From Hungatella sp. (lineage in GTDB: Bacteria; Bacillota; Clostridia; Lachnospirales; Lachnospiraceae): 46,519 nt of DNA. Position numbers and translations under genes: made by a program. The stretch covers positions 1 to 46,519 of the forward strand of contig JAAWHU010000021.1 of the NCBI GenBank assembly GCA_022796015.1, given 5' to 3'. The notes beneath the pieces are model-generated. The model had not been told where the DNA came from. It saw only the letters and a program-made list of their open reading frames with translations, and searched no databases. Positions 16,177 through 22,621 of this stretch are shown here, piece by piece. How positions within the stretch are numbered: position 1 is the first letter of the stretch; each line of letters begins with the position of its first letter.

Positions 16177-17472
16177 TCATTTAAAGCATCTATGAATAAT
16201 ATCAATAATTATATCCTGCTGCTTAGCTGTTATCTTATTATCAGATGGCAGGCACAATCCTCTCCAGAACAAATCAGCACCGACATCGACAATCTTTCCT
16301 TCATCTATGTAAGCATTGGTCCGTCCTCGATTTACTCCATCTATTGTAATAAATATATGATTTCGATAAACAGGCTGTAAGTGCATCGGTTTCCAGATAG
16401 GACGCCCCTCGGCATGGAAGGCAGCCATAGCTGTCAAAATTTCTGTGGGACAACTTTTTCCACTCTCATTCACATATACTGCCTTTCTGTCCCCGCACAC
16501 AGTCTCACACATAGCGTTCTCATTGATGAGTAGACAAGACAGCCAATAATTAGGTTCTGTATAAGATGGTATTGGGTTCATAGTTAAAGGAAGATCTGCC
16601 AGCCCCTCTTTATATCTTTTATATATCTCTCTTTTTTGTGAGATGTGTTCTTCCAAATAGGGAAGCTGCCCACGGGCAACACCAGCGATCACATTGCTCA
16701 TCCGATAGTTATACCCCAATTCTTCATGTTGATACCATGCTGCATCTTCCCGGCTCTGTGTAGACCATTTTCTGGCTTTGTGAGCATCGGTTTCTCGATC
16801 TGTGAGCAACATACCTCCGGCGCTTCCTGTGATGATTTTGTTGCCGTTAAAGCTGATGACGCTGTAATCCCCAAAACAGCCTGTCTGAACGCCCTTATAT
16901 ACAGATCCAAAACTTTCTGCTGCGTCTTCCACAATTAAAGCGCCATGAGCATGAGCAATCTTTCTTAACTCATCACATTTTGCCGGTGTTCCATATAAAT
17001 GAGCCAGAACAATCAATTTCACATCAGGATACAGGTCGAAGGCTTTCTCAAGCGCTTTCGGACTCATGTTCCAACTATCCTGCTCTGCATCAATAAATAC
17101 AGCCTCTCCACCCTCATATGCCACCGGATTGACTGTAGCATCAAATGTAGTATCGCTGCAAAAAACCTTACATCCTTCCAATACCCCTTTATTGACAGGC
17201 TGTGGACCATATAATCTTTCTCCAGCCAACCGGATAGCAAGATGCAGCGCGGCTGTACCAGAGGACAAGGCCACGCCATATTTCCGGCCGATCTTTGCAG
17301 CAATTTCCTTCTCAAGCACATTTATATTCTCGCCAACTGTGGAAACCCAATTAGTCTGAATAGCCTCATCTACCCAGCGCTGCTCGTCTCCGTGCATTGT
17401 GGGGCTTGACAACCACACTTTATATTCAAATGGAGCAATACCGCCAAAGCGCGGATCATTCTTAAAGTTCAT
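16177..17472 (-). CDS. DegT/DnrJ/EryC1/StrS sugar aminotransferase (PglE-like)
   Basis: A 431-residue PLP-dependent aminotransferase. SGTAALHLAIRLAG near residues 71-84 binds the cofactor phosphate, VEDAAESFGS (181-190) carries the conserved D-A-A pair, and Lys212 in SFNGNKIITGSAGG is the predicted Schiff-base lysine. The enzyme would add an amine to a 4-keto (or 3-keto) nucleotide sugar, giving a bacillosamine-like precursor that the neighbouring acyltransferase can acylate. The matching 4,6-dehydratase (PglF-like) is not in the window and must be elsewhere. Start ATG at 17472 with TGAGGG upstream; this is the first biosynthetic gene after loaP (48-nt gap). Confidence 0.9.
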   Translation of the reverse strand: MNFKNDPRFGGIAPFEYKVWLSSPTMHGDEQRWVDEAIQTNWVSTVGENINVLEKEIAAKIGRKYGVALSSGTAALHLAIRLAGERLYGPQPVNKGVLEGCKVFCSDTTFDATVNPVAYEGGEAVFIDAEQDSWNMSPKALEKAFDLYPDVKLIVLAHLYGTPAKCDELRKIAHAHGALIVEDAAESFGSVYKGVQTGCFGDYSVISFNGNKIITGSAGGMLLTDRETDAHKARKWSTQSREDAAWYQHEELGYNYRMSNVIAGVARGQLPYLEEHISQKREIYKRYKEGLADLPLTMNPIPSYTEPNYWLSCLLINENAMCETVCGDRKAVYVNESGKSCPTEILTAMAAFHAEGRPIWKPMHLQPVYRNHIFITIDGVNRGRTNAYIDEGKIVDVGADLFWRGLCLPSDNKITAKQQDIIIDIIHRCFK

Positions 17473-17520
17473 CTTGTAGCCCTCATATTTTCTATCAAAC
17501 AGAATGGTTTCTAACTCTGA

Positions 17521-18048
17521 TCATATATTCTGACACTTGTCATCCACCACCATCTCTACCCCCATAAACAACTCCACCATTTTCCCCATAAATTCCACCC
17601 GTACCACTACCTCCCTTTTATGCAGGTTCACCTTTACCACATCCCCGACATAATCCTTTAAGGGCCCATCGATCACCCGTATCTTCTTCCCCTCATCAGC
17701 CTTGATCCTGGAAATTACAGTCCTATGTTCTTGATCTCCAATCCCCTGAACCATCTGTTCTTCCGTCTCGCTTAGCGGAAAAAACAATGCGTTCTCCCGC
17801 CCCAGCATCTTAGTAAGCCTGGGAATCTTTTTAAGTTCCTGATACAGACTCTCCGGCGTTTCCGAAATCACAAACACATACCCGTGAAATAAAATCTCCT
17901 CCACCTTGTTCCAGGTACCGTGAAATTTCTTCATCCGCTCTCTTTTAGGCACAAAGCATTCTTTCATATAATAAGGAGGAATCTTTCTCCTGATCATATG
18001 GGCAGTCCGTTCCTCCTCCCCGCCGAGGGTCTGTATTACATACCACAT
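17521..18048 (-). CDS. loaP: LoaP-type processive antiterminator (NusG paralogue)
   Basis: A 175-residue NusG-family protein: the N-terminal NGN domain starts MWYVIQTLGGEEE and has FVPKRERMKKFHGTW and a G-Y-V-F-V element, and the C-terminal KOW domain reads VIDGPLKDYVGDVVKVNLHKREVVV. This matches LoaP, which binds RNA polymerase and a nascent RNA hairpin to let it read through terminators of very long operons (polysaccharide and antibiotic clusters). Here it would keep the ~18-kb capsule operon transcribed. Start ATG at 18048 follows TAGGAGAGACAG. It lies downstream of a second NusG-like gene, with 186 bp between them that hold a hairpin. Confidence 0.88.
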   Translation of the reverse strand: MWYVIQTLGGEEERTAHMIRRKIPPYYMKECFVPKRERMKKFHGTWNKVEEILFHGYVFVISETPESLYQELKKIPRLTKMLGRENALFFPLSETEEQMVQGIGDQEHRTVISRIKADEGKKIRVIDGPLKDYVGDVVKVNLHKREVVVRVEFMGKMVELFMGVEMVVDDKCQNI

Positions 18049-18120
18049 ATCTGTCTCTCCTAGTTTTTAATATGTTTCTAATATGTCTCTAAACCCTGAT
18101 TTTGGGCAGGCTTCGCCACT

Positions 18121-18144
18121 GCGCAGTTTCAGACTTCACTGCGC
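18121..18144 (-). promoter_or_regulatory. Candidate RNA hairpin between the two NusG-like genes
   Basis: On the transcribed (minus) strand the arms GCGCAGT and ACTGCGC can pair over a 10-nt loop. No T run follows, so it is not an intrinsic terminator. LoaP is known to bind a hairpin in the leader RNA of its target operon, so this is a candidate loading site, but nothing in the sequence proves it. Confidence 0.35.
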
Positions 18145-18234
18145 CTTTTCTCTGCCAATATGACCATAAGAACCAAATCCCTGTGCCAATGCTTCAGCGA
18201 TCCGCCTCTTAATCCTGTTCCGGCTTAACTGCCC

Positions 18235-18747
18235 TTAACTTTTTTCATAAATCTCCAGCCCCACGGTTACCTGTGCTTTTTGGTCTCCCAGGGGAATCTC
18301 GATCTGAGCTGTTCTCCTGTGCCGGTCGATTCTTCTAATCCATGGTTCTCTGCCTTTTAGGGGGCCGCTGGTCACAATGGTATTACCATTCTTTATGACT
18401 CCCTTGGACATGGCCACCAGATTGCCTTCCTGACACAGCTCTATGAGACAGGAAGGTTCACACGGAATCAGAGACACTGCTTTTTCCTTTAGCTCCATAG
18501 CCCTGGTTCCAGATAGAAAGATGCAGCCCGGTAAGAGGGTACGCCTCTCCAGATGCCAGTTCCCGCCGTAGCGAATCATGCGGTGATATTCAAAACAGAC
18601 TACTTCCTGCAGTTCTTTTGGATCTGCAAGTTTCTCATATTTTTGTACATAGTCTGTCTCATCCCCTTTAGGACATTTCAGCAAATACCAGATTTCTTTC
18701 ATCTCCTTTGCAGGTCTGTGAAAAACTTCCGCAAAAAACGGTCTCAA
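18235..18747 (-). CDS. NusG-like/LoaP-like transcription factor, first gene of the capsule operon
   Basis: A 155-170-residue protein with the NusG-type opening (KEIWYLLKCPKGDE, i.e. W-Y-x-L-K) and a KOW-like C-terminal part (NTIVTSGPLKGREPWIRRID, then RRTAQIEIPLG). It is a diverged paralogue of loaP and sits immediately upstream of it. The start is uncertain: a TTG at 18747 opens the frame but has no clear ribosome site, while the ATG at 18702 fits the NusG homology but has AGGAG with almost no spacer. It is the gene nearest to the invertible promoter element, as UpxY (also NusG-like) is in Bacteroides capsule loci. It may antiterminate, or modulate LoaP. Confidence 0.72.
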   Translation of the reverse strand: MRPFFAEVFHRPAKEMKEIWYLLKCPKGDETDYVQKYEKLADPKELQEVVCFEYHRMIRYGGNWHLERRTLLPGCIFLSGTRAMELKEKAVSLIPCEPSCLIELCQEGNLVAMSKGVIKNGNTIVTSGPLKGREPWIRRIDRHRRTAQIEIPLGDQKAQVTVGLEIYEKS

Positions 18748-18769
18748 CTATATGGAGGTAGCTGTAAAG

Positions 18770-18794
18770 TGACGCTTAACTGTTAGTTAAGCGA
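18770..18794. repeat. Left inverted repeat of the putative invertible promoter
   Basis: The core 18773-18794 (22 nt) is the exact reverse complement of 18930-18951. It is itself palindromic: arms CGCTTAACT and AGTTAAGCG around an asymmetric GTT. Including a flanking TG and one mismatch the match grows to 25 nt. Palindromic arms with an asymmetric centre are what a site-specific recombinase core site looks like. Confidence 0.85.
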
Positions 18795-18951
18795 TGGTTT
18801 TTCGCAGAAATCTTGCCTGTAAAGCCAGAAACATGTGGAGAAAACAGGGGGAAATGGAAATTCAACGCGGTTGACATCCCATAGAAATGATGTTATAATC
18901 GGAAACGTTAAAGATATACAGATTAAGTGTCGCTTAACTAACAGTTAAGCG
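18773..18951. other. Putative invertible promoter segment (capsule OFF orientation)
   Basis: Two 22-bp perfect inverted repeats bound a 135-bp interior that holds one near-ideal promoter and no gene. As given, the promoter reads to the right, away from the NusG-like/loaP/capsule operon. Inverting the segment about its centre (18862) would put the -10 near 18825-18830 on the minus strand and start transcription near 18818, about 70-115 nt before the first capsule-operon start codon. No other convincing minus-strand promoter is visible in this gap. No recombinase gene is in the window, so the enzyme would be encoded elsewhere. Seen: repeats and promoter. Inferred: inversion and capsule phase variation. 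Confidence 0.75.
18871..18899 (+). promoter_or_regulatory. Consensus vegetative promoter inside the invertible segment
   Basis: TTGACA (18871-18876) and TATAAT (18894-18899), both perfect, are separated by 17 bp. It points right, to padR, in the sequence given. The expected start is near 18906; the transcript would pass the right inverted repeat. Confidence 0.9.
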
Positions 18952-18954
18952 ACA
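18930..18954. repeat. Right inverted repeat of the putative invertible promoter
   Basis: Exact reverse complement of the left repeat over 22 nt (18930-18951), with the centre reading AAC instead of GTT, which fixes opposite polarity. Internal arms of 11 nt (18929-18939 and 18943-18953) can form a hairpin in the rightward transcript, but no T run follows, so terminator function is doubtful. Confidence 0.85.
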
Positions 18955-18995
18955 TTTCTGGTTTTAACATAAGTCTTAACATAATGCCGGTCAGG

Positions 18996-19024
18996 TTGCC
19001 ATTTCCATGCTTTTATGTTAAAAT
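18996..19024 (+). promoter_or_regulatory. Likely padR promoter
   Basis: TTGCCA (18996-19001), 17-bp spacer, TAAAAT (19019-19024). It lies outside the invertible segment, about 95 bp before the padR start, so padR would not depend on inversion alone. Confidence 0.55.
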
Positions 19025-19119
19025 CATGTTCATGGCTGGTGGAACTCCCTTTTTCATGTCGATCAAAGGAACCGTCCCGGCTGGTAGTGAACAACAAAGC
19101 ATCAAATCAGGAGTCACCC

Positions 19120-19668
19120 ATGAGAACATTAAAATATGCCATCCTGGGGCTGGTCAACCGTCAGCCCATGACCGGATACGATCTTACCAATGAATTCAAC
19201 AGCAACCATCTGGCCAATTTCTGGTATGCAAAGCACAGCCAGGTATATCCTGAACTGAGCCGTCTGGCAAAAGAAGGCCTTTTGACCTGTGAGATCGTCA
19301 TTCAAGGGGAAAAGCTGGAGAAGAAGCTCTATACCATCACAGAAAAAGGACGTCAGGAATTAAAAAAATGGCTGGATGAGGATGAGCCTCTGGGCCCTAC
19401 GCCCAAGGACATCTTTCGCCTGCGCATGTATTTTTCTGATTTTATGACAGAAGAAGAATTGAGAATGCATTTGCAGAGCCAGATTAAAAAGCATGGGGAC
19501 AAACACCTTGGCCTGGTCCGCACCATGACACAAAACCATAACAACATCGTCCCCCCCATAGGAACCAAGGAATATGGAGATTATCTGGTGCTGGAAGGAG
19601 CCATCCTCCGGGAAGCCTCCTACATCCAATGGCTTAAGAACGCCCTTGCCAGAATGGAGCCATCCTAA
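19120..19668 (+). CDS. PadR-family transcriptional regulator
   Basis: A 182-residue PadR regulator. The N-terminal winged helix reads MRTLKYAILGLVNRQPMTGY followed by DLTNEF, with VYPELSRLAKEGLL (recognition helix) and KLEKKLYTITEKGRQELKKWL (wing), all typical. The C-terminal half is the dimerising Vir_act_alpha_C-like helical domain with a W-L motif near the end. It was placed at the ATG 19120 because AGGAG precedes by 7 nt; a longer in-frame reading from 19015 lacks a site. It is the first gene to the right of the invertible promoter and could be expressed more in the capsule-OFF orientation. A role in capsule control is only a guess. A strong terminator follows. Confidence 0.88.
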   Translation: MRTLKYAILGLVNRQPMTGYDLTNEFNSNHLANFWYAKHSQVYPELSRLAKEGLLTCEIVIQGEKLEKKLYTITEKGRQELKKWLDEDEPLGPTPKDIFRLRMYFSDFMTEEELRMHLQSQIKKHGDKHLGLVRTMTQNHNNIVPPIGTKEYGDYLVLEGAILREASYIQWLKNALARMEPS

Positions 19669-19705
19669 GAGACAGGAAATTTGTATTACTGCTCTGTAAA
19701 ATAGA

Positions 19706-19752
19706 AAGAACCGATGGATTGTGAGGTAATTGCTCACAGTCCATCGGTTCTT
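19706..19752. terminator. Strong bidirectional terminator between padR and hxlR
   Basis: Thirteen-bp arms AAGAACCGATGGA and TCCATCGGTTCTT enclose a second inner hairpin (TGTGAG/CTCACA). A CTTTTT run follows on the plus strand, and an A-rich stretch precedes, giving T-rich RNA on the other strand. It separates two converging genes. Confidence 0.85.
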
Positions 19753-19791
19753 GGCTTTTTAGGTATCCTTCGTGGTGATACCGCCCTTTCT

Positions 19792-20121
19792 CTATTCCCC
19801 AAGGTTTTCATCTCCCCATTGCTTCATATGCTCAAAGACAGGAATAAAGCTTTTCCCCAAGTCAGTAAGATTATATTCCACATGGGGAGGGACTTCTTTG
19901 TAATCATAGCGGGTAATGAAGCCGTCTGCCTCCAATTCCCGAAGCTGCTTTGTCAGGCTCGATTCCGTAATATCGCCGATATGCCTGCGAAGCTCCCCGA
20001 AGCGGTGTAGATCCTGAAAGGCAATGTAATATATGATTTCGATTTTCCATTTACCGCCTAAGATTTTTTGTATGGTAGAAATGGTTTTGCAGCGCTCAAC
20101 GGCCAATGTACTTTTTTTCAT
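19792..20121 (-). CDS. HxlR-family transcriptional regulator
   Basis: A 109-residue winged-helix regulator with the HxlR signature: a lone N-terminal cysteine (Cys11 in VERCKTIS), LGGKWKIEIIYYI, HRFGELRRHIGDITESSLTK, LRELEADGFITR and the Y-x-x-V-P-P-H-V-E-Y-N-L-T wing. Members such as YodB and HypR sense quinones or disulfide stress through the cysteine; others sense aldehydes. It is divergent from the tandem radical-SAM genes and likely controls them and itself. Start ATG at 20121 with AAAGGAGC upstream. Its own promoter is at 20144-20171. Confidence 0.88.
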   Translation of the reverse strand: MKKSTLAVERCKTISTIQKILGGKWKIEIIYYIAFQDLHRFGELRRHIGDITESSLTKQLRELEADGFITRYDYKEVPPHVEYNLTDLGKSFIPVFEHMKQWGDENLGE

Positions 20122-20143
20122 TCCGGCAGCTCCTTTCCGAAAC

Positions 20144-20171
20144 AGTATAACCAGGTAATTGTGAACATCAA
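20144..20171 (-). promoter_or_regulatory. hxlR promoter
   Basis: On the minus strand TTGATG (20166-20171), 16-bp spacer, TATACT (20144-20149). A copy of the GAATATTC-centred repeat lies just upstream (20180-20195). Confidence 0.6.
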
Positions 20172-20179
20172 AATTGAAA

Positions 20180-20195
20180 GAATATTCTGACCATA
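20180..20195. repeat. Inverted copy of a 16-bp motif shared with both radical-SAM upstream regions
   Basis: The 16 nt are the exact reverse complement of TATGGTCAGAATATTC at 20322-20337, and the same motif recurs at 21471-21486. One copy thus lies upstream of hxlR and one before each radical-SAM gene. The centre GAATATTC is palindromic. It may be an operator, or the relic of a duplicated unit. Confidence 0.7.
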
Positions 20196-20273
20196 CATGT
20201 CATCCAAAACCTGCTGCACCGAGCATTCCAATGAGCCCAGGAAAACAGAACCCAGTCGGGATTAGACCCTCCT

Positions 20274-20361
20274 GTGTTCTATAGTCTCATTTTCATGGTG
20301 TAAATGTCTTTTCCTGTCATATATGGTCAGAATATTCGGCTAAGTTTTGAGTTCCGCAATT
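20274..20361 (+). repeat. Direct repeat upstream of radical-SAM gene 1 (copy 1 of 2)
   Basis: About 88 bp that match 21424-21511 with scattered changes. Shared blocks include ATAGTCTCA, CTTTTCCTG, ATGGTCAGAATATTC and CTAAGTTTTGAGTT. It shows the radical-SAM gene was duplicated with its leader. Confidence 0.8.
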
Positions 20362-20399
20362 ATCTAACAGTATAGCACACACTTTCTCTGAAATCAATG

Positions 20400-20420
20400 T
20401 ACCTCTAATATATAGGTACT
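20400..20420. promoter_or_regulatory. Possible HxlR operator
   Basis: A short inverted repeat GTACC...GGTAC lies about 20 bp upstream of the radical-SAM gene 1 promoter; further GTAC elements occur inside it. HxlR proteins bind such AT-rich dyads, but assignment here is only suggestive. Confidence 0.35.
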
Positions 20421-20437
20421 ATAAAAAATTACAGTAC

Positions 20438-20465
20438 TTGTAAAATCATTGTACATAGGTATAAT
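20438..20465 (+). promoter_or_regulatory. Promoter of radical-SAM gene 1
   Basis: TTGTAA (20438-20443), 16-bp spacer, TATAAT (20460-20465), about 33 bp before the ATG at 20498. Several GTAC elements overlap it. Confidence 0.7.
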
Positions 20466-20497
20466 TAGGATAAACTACAGAAAAGGGAGATGTGTTT

Positions 20498-21397
20498 ATG
20501 CACTATACAGGAACAATTTGGCGGCCGCCCTATGAAGCGGCGTCACTTCTATTGGAGGTAACAGCAGGCTGTACCCATCACAAGTGTAAGTTCTGTACCT
20601 TGTATCATGATTTGCCGTTTCAGTTCAGAATGTCCCCTATGGAGGATATTGAATGCGATTTGCGGGAGGTTAAAAGAACCATCAAAGGTTTACGCAGCGG
20701 GCATATGGACCGAGTGTTTCTGACAGGAGCTAACCCATTTGCTTTGTCCTATGACAAACTAGCTGCCATTGCAGAGCTAATCCACAAGTATCTTCCGTCC
20801 GTAACGTCCATAGGCTCATTTGCAAGGATTACCGATGTTACTCCTAAAACCGATGAGGAACTTGCCAAGCTGGAAGCTTTGGGGTATGACGGTCTGACCA
20901 TCGGAATGGAAACCGGAGATGATGAAGCCCTGAGGTTTATGAACAAGGGATATACCTCGGCGGACATTATAGAGCAATGCCGACGTTTAGACGCAGCAGA
21001 GATTCATTACCGCTTCTTTTATCTGGTAAGCATTTCCGGGGCAGGTCGTGGAGAAATGGGAGCAAAATTAACAGCTGATCTATGCAATCAGCTACACCCC
21101 TCCCTCATTGGGGCAAATATGCTTACGGTTTATCCTGATTCTGAACTGTATGCAGAGATACAGCGTGGAAACTGGCAGGAAGAAGGTGAACTTGAAAAAT
21201 ACAAAGAAATACGGACACTTATTGAGAATTTACAGATACCTGTTATCTTTGCAGCAATGGGAGCTTCCAATGCATACCAGTTTCACGGGCAGCTTCCAAG
21301 AGACAAGAAAAAACTGTTGTCATTTCTCGATAAAATCATAGAAAACGTCAGCGAAGAAGAATTACGGAGGTATCGAAAAAGTGTGCGCCATCTGTAA
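20498..21397 (+). CDS. Radical SAM protein, copy 1
   Basis: A 299-residue radical SAM enzyme. The [4Fe-4S] cluster motif C-x3-C-x2-C reads CTHHKCKFC (near residues 25-33), followed by LTGANPFAL, IGMETGDDEALRFMNKGYTS (the SAM-binding G-E-T/S strand) and a C-terminal region with LPRDKKKLLSFLDKII. It is short and lacks a SPASM or extra cluster domain, so the substrate cannot be deduced. It has a clear tandem paralogue downstream. The ATG at 20498 is chosen because GGGAG lies 8 nt before it; a GTG two codons upstream is possible. Divergent hxlR suggests control by a redox- or aldehyde-sensing regulator. Confidence 0.85.
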   Translation: MHYTGTIWRPPYEAASLLLEVTAGCTHHKCKFCTLYHDLPFQFRMSPMEDIECDLREVKRTIKGLRSGHMDRVFLTGANPFALSYDKLAAIAELIHKYLPSVTSIGSFARITDVTPKTDEELAKLEALGYDGLTIGMETGDDEALRFMNKGYTSADIIEQCRRLDAAEIHYRFFYLVSISGAGRGEMGAKLTADLCNQLHPSLIGANMLTVYPDSELYAEIQRGNWQEEGELEKYKEIRTLIENLQIPVIFAAMGASNAYQFHGQLPRDKKKLLSFLDKIIENVSEEELRRYRKSVRHL

Positions 21398-21423
21398 AGG
21401 AAACACCCGGCCAGAGAGCCCTT

Positions 21424-21511
21424 CTGTTTTTATAGTCTCAGCTCCATGGCGTAATGGCTTTTCCTGGAATCTATGGTCAGAATATTCAGCTAAGTTTTGA
21501 GTTTCGCAAAT
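21424..21511 (+). repeat. Direct repeat upstream of radical-SAM gene 2 (copy 2 of 2)
   Basis: Partner of 20274-20361; it carries the motif TATGGTCAGAATATTC at 21471-21486. It is closer to its gene (35 bp) than copy 1 (137 bp), so the extra promoter region of gene 1 was lost or never copied. Confidence 0.8.
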
Positions 21512-21546
21512 GCCTATATACAAGCGTAAGGAAAGGAGGAGCCATC

Positions 21547-22425
21547 ATGCACTTTACAGGCAGAACCTGGCGGCCGCCATATGAAGCTCATTCCGTCATT
21601 ATACAGGCTGCTTCTGGCTGCACCTATAATAAATGCAGGTTTTGCAGCCTATATAAAAACCAGGGCTTCCGCATATCGCCGCTTGAAGAATTTGAGGAGG
21701 ATTTAGGGGAAATAAAAAGCTGCCAGCCATATGCAAGAAGAATCTTTTGGACAGGGGCCAATCCTTTTGCCATGAACTACGAGCATTTAAAGCTTAGGGC
21801 TTTGACTGTAAGGGATTATCTGATTAAATGCCAGACAATGGCTATGTTTGCAAGTATTCGCGATATAAAAGACAAAGAGGTATGGCAGCTTAGGAAACTC
21901 CGGGCAATGGGTATTAACGGACTGAGTATTGGCGTGGAAAGCGGCGATGACGAAACACTTGCCCTTGCAAATAAGGGGTATACTTCGGCAGATATTCTGG
22001 AGCAATGCAGGAAACTGGATGAAGCGGGCATTGAATACTATTTTGTTTACATGACAGGCCTTGCGGGAAAAGGGGGCGGATACCGAAATGCAAAGAATAG
22101 TGCAGAGTTGTTCAGCCGGCTTAATCCCTATTTTGTTTCCGTGGACTCCCTCACCCTATTTGCAGACACAGAGCTGTACCAGCTGGCACGGCAGGGCTTG
22201 TTTGTTCCTGCTGAAGAAAAAGAGCGTATCCGTGAATTGCAGATACTGATTAATAACTTAAATATACGCACGCATTTATTTGCAAACACGGTTTCAAATT
22301 TCATGCCGGTAACGGCGTATCTTCCCTATGACCGCCAAAAGGTCACAAATGAGCTTCAGTTTGTTTTAGATAACACGGAGGAATCAGAAATGCAGGAATA
22401 TAGAAAAAATTTGGATTCCTTATAA
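21547..22425 (+). CDS. Radical SAM protein, copy 2
   Basis: A 292-residue paralogue of the preceding gene: both open with M-H-[YF]-T-G-[TR]-x-W-R-P-P-Y-E-A, the cluster motif is CTYNKCRFC, then WTGANPFAM, IGVESGDDETLALANKGYTS, and both end in E-E-x-E-[LM]-[RQ]-[RE]-Y-R-K-x. Identity looks near half. The start at 21547 has an excellent AAAGGAGG site 6 nt upstream. Retained cluster cysteines in both copies imply both are active, possibly on different substrates. A terminator follows at 22500. Confidence 0.85.
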   Translation: MHFTGRTWRPPYEAHSVIIQAASGCTYNKCRFCSLYKNQGFRISPLEEFEEDLGEIKSCQPYARRIFWTGANPFAMNYEHLKLRALTVRDYLIKCQTMAMFASIRDIKDKEVWQLRKLRAMGINGLSIGVESGDDETLALANKGYTSADILEQCRKLDEAGIEYYFVYMTGLAGKGGGYRNAKNSAELFSRLNPYFVSVDSLTLFADTELYQLARQGLFVPAEEKERIRELQILINNLNIRTHLFANTVSNFMPVTAYLPYDRQKVTNELQFVLDNTEESEMQEYRKNLDSL

Positions 22426-22499
22426 CCGGAAAGGCCGCAAAACCTTTGGAAACAAGGCTGCATCCGGCGTTCATTGCCGCGCCCTGTACCGCGGAATAA

Positions 22500-22556
22500 G
22501 ACAGACAGGCCCTGGATTTATCTTGAAAATCCAGATTCCTGTCTGTCCTGTTTTTA
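22500..22556 (+). terminator. Terminator of the radical-SAM pair
   Basis: Arms GACAGACAGG and CCTGTCTGTC enclose an inner hairpin CTGGATTT/AAATCCAG, and the plus strand continues into TTTTT. The converging CoA-transferase gene may use the same hairpin, though its T run is weaker. Confidence 0.8.
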
Positions 22557-22621
22557 TATCTGTTTTCCAAAAACCTTTGATTCAGCCCTGCCGGGAATGC
22601 CAGGCCGGAAGATACCAGGAA

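Noticed and set aside
18221-18240. A third recombination half-site (GCTTAACTG followed by CTTAACT)
   Set aside because: Only 9 nt match the repeat and it covers the stop region of the NusG-like gene; chance or a relic, too short to claim.
18930-18954. Right inverted repeat as a rho-independent terminator for the rightward transcript
   Set aside because: The hairpin is stable but no uninterrupted T run follows; the repeat pairing explains it better.
20180-20337. The 16-bp inverted pair as a second invertible promoter
   Set aside because: No promoter-like sequence lies between the copies, and the right copy is explained by the duplicated leader of the radical-SAM genes.
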